NCBI RefSeq assembly: GCF_007713685.1
Contig: NZ_VMRJ01000001.1
Span: 1,470,129-1,534,128 of the forward strand
Source: Hymenobacter setariae
GTDB taxonomy: Bacteria > Bacteroidota > Bacteroidia > Cytophagales > Hymenobacteraceae
DNA: 64,000 bases
Direction of reading: 5' to 3'
A program made the position numbers and the translations under genes. Below, piece by piece: positions 59,793 to 64,000 of this stretch; position 1 is the first letter of the stretch, and every line of letters starts with the position of its first letter. The notes below the pieces were generated by a model. The model was given only the letters and a program-made list of their open reading frames with translations, had not been told where the DNA came from and searched no databases.

Positions 59793-60893
59793 GTGACTGA
59801 CTTTTACTTAGTTCTTCGAGGCCTAGGGCTAGGCATAGGCGGAGTGGGCGTGCTCGTGACGCTGCTACCCCTGTTGCGCAAAACTGCGTGGTGGGTACGC
59901 GTTTTTGACTTTCCACGCCTACAAATTGTAGCGGGCCTCGTGCTAAGCCTGGCGCTACTGCAAGCACCGGGTACTGCCCTGGCCTGGCTGCCCACGCACC
60001 TGCCTACCGCGCTAGTGCTGGCGGCCATTGCCTACCAGGGCACCCGTATATGGCCCTACACGCCACTGCACCGCAAGCAAGTGCGCGACGCCCAGCGCCC
60101 GGCCGATGACACTGCCAATCACCTCAGCCTGTTGGTAACTAATATCTTGATGTACAATCGCGATGCTTCGCGCTGCCTAGGGGTTATTCATCAATACAAC
60201 CCCGATATTGTGTTGGCCGTCGAAACCGACGACTGGTGGCTGAGCCAGCTCGCTTTTCTGGGCAAAGAATACCCGCATACTTGCCACGCCCCGCTGCCTA
60301 ATACTTACGGGATGCTAGTTTTTTCGCGGCTACCGCTGCGCGAAAAAGAAATTCAGTACATTCTTGACCCTGGCATCCCATCTTTCCACGGCCGGGTAGA
60401 ACTGCCGAGCGGCGTATCGGTGGCACTGCATTTTGTGCACCCTAAACCGCCAGCACCTAAGGAGTCCAAGACTAGTACCCGCCGCGACGCCGAACTGCTA
60501 CTGGTAGGCCGCGCCATTCAGCACCACGATGGGCCTACTATCGTGGCTGGCGACCTCAACGATGTGGCGTGGTCGCACACCTCCGAGCTATTTCGGCGCC
60601 TGGCTCGACTACTCGACCCTAGGGTAGGCCGGGGCATGCTGCCTACCTTCCACGCCGATTACAAACTACTGCGCTGGCCCCTCGACCACGTGTTTCATTC
60701 GGCGCACTTTCGCTTGCAGCAGCTCGAGCGCCTGCCGCATATTGGCTCCGACCACTACCCTATCTACATTCGCCTTAGCTATGAGCCCCAAGGCTGGCAA
60801 ACGCAGGAGCTAGAGCTAGAAGCCCCCGATGCCGAAGACCGACTTGAAGCCCGCGAAAAAATTCAGGAAGCAGCTACCGAGCCACTTGACTAA
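59793..60893 (+). CDS. Membrane-anchored endonuclease/exonuclease/phosphatase-family protein
   Basis: The 366-residue protein has three N-terminal transmembrane helices (about 5-25, 38-56, 64-80) and an EEP domain from about 108. That domain shows the family residues Asn in VTNILMYN, Glu in AVETDDWW, the VAGDLNDV motif and the C-terminal GSDHYPI His. The active site should face the periplasm. Substrates in this family range from DNA to inositol phosphates and lipids; the YafD-like layout gives no clear choice. The start is GTG; no in-frame ATG lies before the EEP domain. Confidence 0.85.
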   Translation: MTDFYLVLRGLGLGIGGVGVLVTLLPLLRKTAWWVRVFDFPRLQIVAGLVLSLALLQAPGTALAWLPTHLPTALVLAAIAYQGTRIWPYTPLHRKQVRDAQRPADDTANHLSLLVTNILMYNRDASRCLGVIHQYNPDIVLAVETDDWWLSQLAFLGKEYPHTCHAPLPNTYGMLVFSRLPLREKEIQYILDPGIPSFHGRVELPSGVSVALHFVHPKPPAPKESKTSTRRDAELLLVGRAIQHHDGPTIVAGDLNDVAWSHTSELFRRLARLLDPRVGRGMLPTFHADYKLLRWPLDHVFHSAHFRLQQLERLPHIGSDHYPIYIRLSYEPQGWQTQELELEAPDAEDRLEAREKIQEAATEPLD

Positions 60894-60916
60894 CGCAAGT
60901 AGGCCATGCGCCAGAT

Positions 60917-61009
60917 ATAATTAACCAAAGCTCGCCCCAGCCGCCGAAGGTAACCTTCTTAGGCCGGAGCGAGCTGCTAACGGGGGATAATTGTTAGCAG
61001 GTTAATTAT
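60917..61009. terminator. Complex hairpin region between convergent genes
   Basis: Several nested or adjacent dyads are present: ATAATTAACC / GGTTAATTAT at the outer ends, AGCTCGC / GCGAGCT, GAAGG / CCTTC and CTGCTAAC / GTTAGCAG. Together they span the whole gap between the EEP gene and the lipoprotein gene. They probably end both transcripts, but none has a classic long U-tract. Confidence 0.5.
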
Positions 61010-61626
61010 TTGCTTGTAGCCGCGCCATCGTAGGCCAAGGCTGCGTGCGCAATGGGCGCGCTCATATGGCCTTTAGGCGTGCGCCCCAACGGCCGCACTT
61101 GTAGCGTCACGCGCTGGCGGCGTAAGTCACCAAAACCTAGGGCAAAATTGCGTAACGCGGGCAGCGCATCATCACCTAGGAATTTATACGTATTGAATTC
61201 GAACGTAAGCGGTACCCGTACTGAGTCGCCGGCAGGCACGTTCAAGGTCGCCGCTTGTTTACCCGTGCCAAGAGCCCGGCCATCAACCAGCACAGTGTAT
61301 ACAACGCCCGTGATAGTAGTCGGCGCCGGATTTGGATTATAAGCATTGAGCTGCAGGCGCACACGCAGGGGCAGCTGCTTATTCACATAGCCCGCAATAA
61401 TCTGATTACGGCGGGGTAAGTCTAGGTCAGCCGGCACGTGCAGCGGTAGCACATTCAGGCCATTGAGCGACGCCTCCTCTACAGCACGCACCCGGAACTC
61501 GGGCTCGCGCCGCGCCAAACCACCCGGAGTGGCCTCGTGTAGCGCACAGCTGGCCATCGTGAGCAATACCCCCCCTAAGAGCAGAGAAGGCGCAAACCGA
61601 ATGGACAACTGAGTAGCACTAGTCAT
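61006..61626 (-). CDS. LEA/WHy-like lipoprotein (copy 1)
   Basis: The 206-residue protein has a lipid-attachment Cys in TMASC near residue 27 and a late-embryogenesis-abundant type 2 (WHy) immunoglobulin-like fold. Key segments are EPEFRVRAVEEASLNGLNV, LPLRVRLQLNAYNPNP, VLVDGRALGTG, LNVPAGDSVRVPLTFEF and FALGFGDLRRQRV. I start at the ATG at 61626. It is a close paralogue of the next gene. Such proteins are periplasmic or outer-membrane lipoproteins, possibly desiccation-related; no function is proven. Confidence 0.82.
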   Translation of the reverse strand: MTSATQLSIRFAPSLLLGGVLLTMASCALHEATPGGLARREPEFRVRAVEEASLNGLNVLPLHVPADLDLPRRNQIIAGYVNKQLPLRVRLQLNAYNPNPAPTTITGVVYTVLVDGRALGTGKQAATLNVPAGDSVRVPLTFEFNTYKFLGDDALPALRNFALGFGDLRRQRVTLQVRPLGRTPKGHMSAPIAHAALAYDGAATSK

Positions 61627-61780
61627 AGAAATAAGCTGGCGAGCATCCATGCTCAGCACTAAGCTTATGCAAACTAACTAAGCACCTACCGCCGTAGCTC
61701 AGCTATTTAGCTAAACCGTAGGCCGAGCCCGCCGAACGACATTTCTGAACACCCGAAAGCAAAACACCCGCTGCGTGCCG

Positions 61781-62395
61781 CTATTTCAGTGGCGTAGCCG
61801 GAACCATTACTACAGACTCCGAATAGCGATTGGCCTGGCTAATGTGGCTGCGAGGCGAGCGCAGCAGTGGCCGCACTCGCACAGCTAGGCGCTGGCGACG
61901 GGGGTCACCAAAGCCTAGAGCGAAGTTGCGGAGCGCGGGCATCGCATCATCACCTAAGAACTTATAGGTATTAAACTCGAACGTGAGCGGCACCCGTACC
62001 GAGTCGCCAGCGGGCAGCGACAGGGTCGATACGAGGCGACTAGTTCCGAGTGGCCGGCCATCGAGTAGCACTGCGTAATCGAGGCCAGTCAGGACTACAT
62101 TCTCCAGTCCTGGATTGTATGCATTGAGCTGCAGGCGCACGCGCAAGGGCAGCTGCTTATTCACATAGCCCGCAATAATCTGATTGCGCCGGGGCAAGTC
62201 TAGGTCGGCAGGTACGCGCAAGGGCAGCACATTGAGGCCGTTGAGCGACGCTTCTTCTATAGTACGCACCCGAAACTCGGGCTCGCGGCTAGGCCCCTTT
62301 TCCTGGCGGGTCTCACGTCGGGTGCAGCTAGCACACAGCAAGAGACCTAGGCAGGATAGTGTAGCAACACGGGGTAGCAGAAGCGCAAATTTCAT
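61781..62395 (-). CDS. LEA/WHy-like lipoprotein (copy 2)
   Basis: The 204-residue protein has a lipobox-like LLCASC with Cys near 24 and the same fold as copy 1. The stretch from REPEFRVR to LQLNAYNP is nearly identical in both, and NTYKFLGDD and ALRNFALGFGD are shared. The N-terminus and the C-terminal tail differ. I start at the ATG at 62395. About 155 bp separates the copies, with no strong terminator. Confidence 0.82.
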   Translation of the reverse strand: MKFALLLPRVATLSCLGLLLCASCTRRETRQEKGPSREPEFRVRTIEEASLNGLNVLPLRVPADLDLPRRNQIIAGYVNKQLPLRVRLQLNAYNPGLENVVLTGLDYAVLLDGRPLGTSRLVSTLSLPAGDSVRVPLTFEFNTYKFLGDDAMPALRNFALGFGDPRRQRLAVRVRPLLRSPRSHISQANRYSESVVMVPATPLK

Positions 62396-62594
62396 TGAGG
62401 GTAGGTACGTAGCTAGTTCACTGCTCGGTTGGCAGCTTAGCAAAAAGAATGGCCTAAGGCAAAGCTGATAGAAGCTGTTTGCCTCCAATAGCAAGCTACC
62501 AAGTCTTGCACAAATCGTACCGCGACCAGCTAATAGCCCACAAAAATATTATTTATTCTCCGAATATATAAACTGTAAGCTGTAGTACAACGCA

Positions 62595-62626
62595 AAAAGG
62601 CCGGAAGCTTACGCCTCCGGCCTTTT
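62595..62626 (-). terminator. Terminator of dnaK
   Basis: AAAAGGCCGGA / TCCGGCCTTTT form an 11-bp stem, with TTTTT on the minus-strand exit side, 62 bp after the dnaK stop. Confidence 0.87.
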
Positions 62627-62687
62627 GTTGCTCCGCTCAAGTTAACCTGCGCAGCAGGTGTACCAGCGGTGGCTGATTAATCAGCCA

Positions 62688-64000
62688 CTATTTGCCGTCT
62701 ACTTCCTCGTAGTCTACATCGGTCACGTGGTCACCAGCGGGTTGCCCCTGCTGGCCACCACCCTGGCCGTCGGCACCGGGGAAGCCTTGGCCGCCGGGCT
62801 GGCCACCTTGGGCGCCAGCGGCAGCATACATCTCCTGCGAAGCAGCTTCCCAGGCCTTGTTCAGCGCGGCTACGCCAGCGTCGATGGCACCTAAGTCCTT
62901 GCTTTCGTGGGCTTTCTTGAGGTCGGCGAGAGCGCTTTCTACGGCCGTTTTATTGCCGCCGCTCAGCTTGTCGCCAAACTCCTTAAGCTGCTTCTCGGTC
63001 TGGAAAATGAGCGAGTCAGCGTCGTTCACTTTCTTGATGCGCTCGGCTTCGGCTTTGTCGGCTTCGGCGTTGGCGGTAGCTTCTTGGCGCATACGCTCGA
63101 TGTCGGCGTCGCTGAGGCCGCTGCTGGCTTCGATGCGAATCTTCTGCTCTTTGCCAGTGCCTTTGTCGCGGGCCGTTACGTTGAGGATACCGTTGGCATC
63201 GATGTCAAACGTTACTTCGATTTGCGGTACACCGCGGGGTGCGGGCGGAATGCTATCGAGGTGGAATTTGCCGATGGTGCGGTTCTGGCTAGCCAGCGGA
63301 CGCTCGCCTTGCAACACGTGGATTTCTACCGAAGGCTGCGAGTCCGAAGCCGTCGAGAAGGTTTCCGATTTTTTGGTCGGAATAGTAGTGTTAGACTCGA
63401 TGAGCTTGGTCATCACGCCGCCCATGGTTTCGATACCTAGGCTCAGCGGAGTTACGTCGAGCAGCAGTACGTCTTTCACCTCGCCAGTGAGTACACCGCC
63501 CTGGATGGCAGCACCGATGGCTACTACTTCGTCAGGGTTTACACCTTTCGAAGGCTTCTTGCCGAAGAACTTCTCAACTTCTTCCTGAATGCGCGGAATG
63601 CGGGTCGAGCCACCTACCAGAATAACTTCATCAACTTGCGAAGCCGACAGGCCAGCGTCTTGCAACGCCTTTTTGCAGGGCTCCATCGAGCGGCGTACGA
63701 GCTCATCGCTCAACTGCTCAAACTTGGCGCGGCTCAGCTTCACTACCAAGTGCTTGGGGCCGCTGGCAGTAGCTGTGATGTAGGGCAGGTTGATTTCGGT
63801 TTCGTTCGAGCTCGACAGCTCAATCTTGGCCTTCTCGGCAGCTTCCTTGAGGCGCTGGAGGGCCAGCGGGTCTTTGCGGAGGTCGAGGTTTTCGTTGTCG
63901 CTGGCAAACTGGTCAGCCAGGAAGTTGATAATAACTTGGTCGAAGTCATCACCGCCAAGGTGGGTATCACCGTTGGTGCTCAATACTTCAAATACACCAT
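62688..64000 (-). CDS. dnaK: Hsp70 chaperone DnaK, N-terminal part beyond the window
   Basis: The visible 437 or so residues begin inside the ATPase domain ([20 protein letters not shown] at the window edge, so the gene continues to the right). The rest is the second half of the ATPase domain ([30 protein letters not shown]), the substrate-binding beta domain ([20 protein letters not shown]-type strands), the helical lid and a Gly/Gln-rich tail ending [10 protein letters not shown]. DnaK folds nascent and stressed proteins with DnaJ and GrpE. Only one CCTAGG occurs in it, as in other highly expressed genes here. Confidence 0.97.
   Translation of the reverse strand, partial: GVFEVLSTNGDTHLGGDDFDQVIINFLADQFASDNENLDLRKDPLALQRLKEAAEKAKIELSSSNETEINLPYITATASGPKHLVVKLSRAKFEQLSDELVRRSMEPCKKALQDAGLSASQVDEVILVGGSTRIPRIQEEVEKFFGKKPSKGVNPDEVVAIGAAIQGGVLTGEVKDVLLLDVTPLSLGIETMGGVMTKLIESNTTIPTKKSETFSTASDSQPSVEIHVLQGERPLASQNRTIGKFHLDSIPPAPRGVPQIEVTFDIDANGILNVTARDKGTGKEQKIRIEASSGLSDADIERMRQEATANAEADKAEAERIKKVNDADSLIFQTEKQLKEFGDKLSGGNKTAVESALADLKKAHESKDLGAIDAGVAALNKAWEAASQEMYAAAGAQGGQPGGQGFPGADGQGGGQQGQPAGDHVTDVDYEEVDGK

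Noticed and set aside
1-64000. tRNA, rRNA, CRISPR array, insertion sequence or prophage
   Set aside because: No T-loop-like GTTCRANYC with cloverleaf arms, no regularly spaced direct repeats, no transposase, integrase or phage structural protein was seen by eye. A dedicated tRNA scan would be needed to exclude a degenerate tRNA.

Overview
The window looks like chromosomal DNA of a Bacteroidota bacterium of the Hymenobacter type (Cytophagales). This is an inference from three things. Three large secreted proteins end in type IX secretion (T9SS) sorting domains. Many genes carry the Bacteroidota -7 promoter element (TAnnTTTG and close variants) with no Shine-Dalgarno sequence. Families typical of that group are present, such as TIGR02757, DUF1622, PorT-like barrels and the SusD-free envelope gene set. 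Coding density is high and GC content is moderately high. I found no rRNA, tRNA, CRISPR array, insertion sequence or prophage.

Layout. 1-6.7 kb: end of an outer-membrane barrel gene, an S24-type self-cleaving XRE regulator, a ThDP-dependent pyruvate oxidase-like enzyme, recQ and a small membrane protein. 6.8-12.6 kb: a lipoprotein esterase, a THUMP-type RNA methyltransferase, a DUF3592-like membrane protein, periplasmic trehalase and a lipoprotein. 12.8-18.2 kb: kptA and murB diverge, then a secreted OB-fold/Fn3 protein, a diadenylate-cyclase-like protein, and a HipA-like kinase overlapping a DUF3037 gene. 18.5-24.5 kb: an AT-rich OpgC-type membrane acyltransferase, mutS2 and an orphan secreted protein. 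25-30.2 kb: a duplicated-domain protein, then a tight MFS / metallophosphoesterase / ArsB series followed by a YdcZ-type transporter.

30.3-34 kb: TIGR02757, a LysM/RlpA-like protein, kdsB, and a DUF1622/HPP pair. 34.2-46.5 kb: two T9SS cargo proteins flank a YbbP-YbbA ABC exporter that diverges from a TesA-like lipoprotein and a GNAT gene, followed by murI. 46.6-48.8 kb: iscS-iscU-iscA. 49-56.8 kb: methylmalonyl-CoA epimerase, epoxide-hydrolase-like enzyme, Sua5/YrdC, cca, an AT-rich T9SS beta-helix protein, a 1.2 kb gene desert holding what looks like a cca remnant, and hldA. 56.8-64 kb: an acetyltransferase/PhnA group, hemE, marC, an EEP-family phosphatase/nuclease, two tandem LEA-like lipoproteins and the 3' part of dnaK.

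The theme is envelope and housekeeping: peptidoglycan (murB, murI), LPS core (kdsB, hldA), RNA maturation (cca, Sua5, kptA, a THUMP methyltransferase), Fe-S and haem (isc, hemE) and DNA maintenance (recQ, mutS2). The most unusual genome-scale signal is the palindrome CCTAGG, of which I count about 105 copies by eye. In genes it nearly always encodes Leu-Gly, or supplies the TAG stop. Its absence from 52.1-55.9 kb coincides with an AT-rich, probably foreign segment. Other points worth a second look are promoter elements 3-4 nt from start codons (leaderless transcripts), several long intergenic inverted repeats, and the diadenylate-cyclase-like / HipA-like / DUF3037 cluster.
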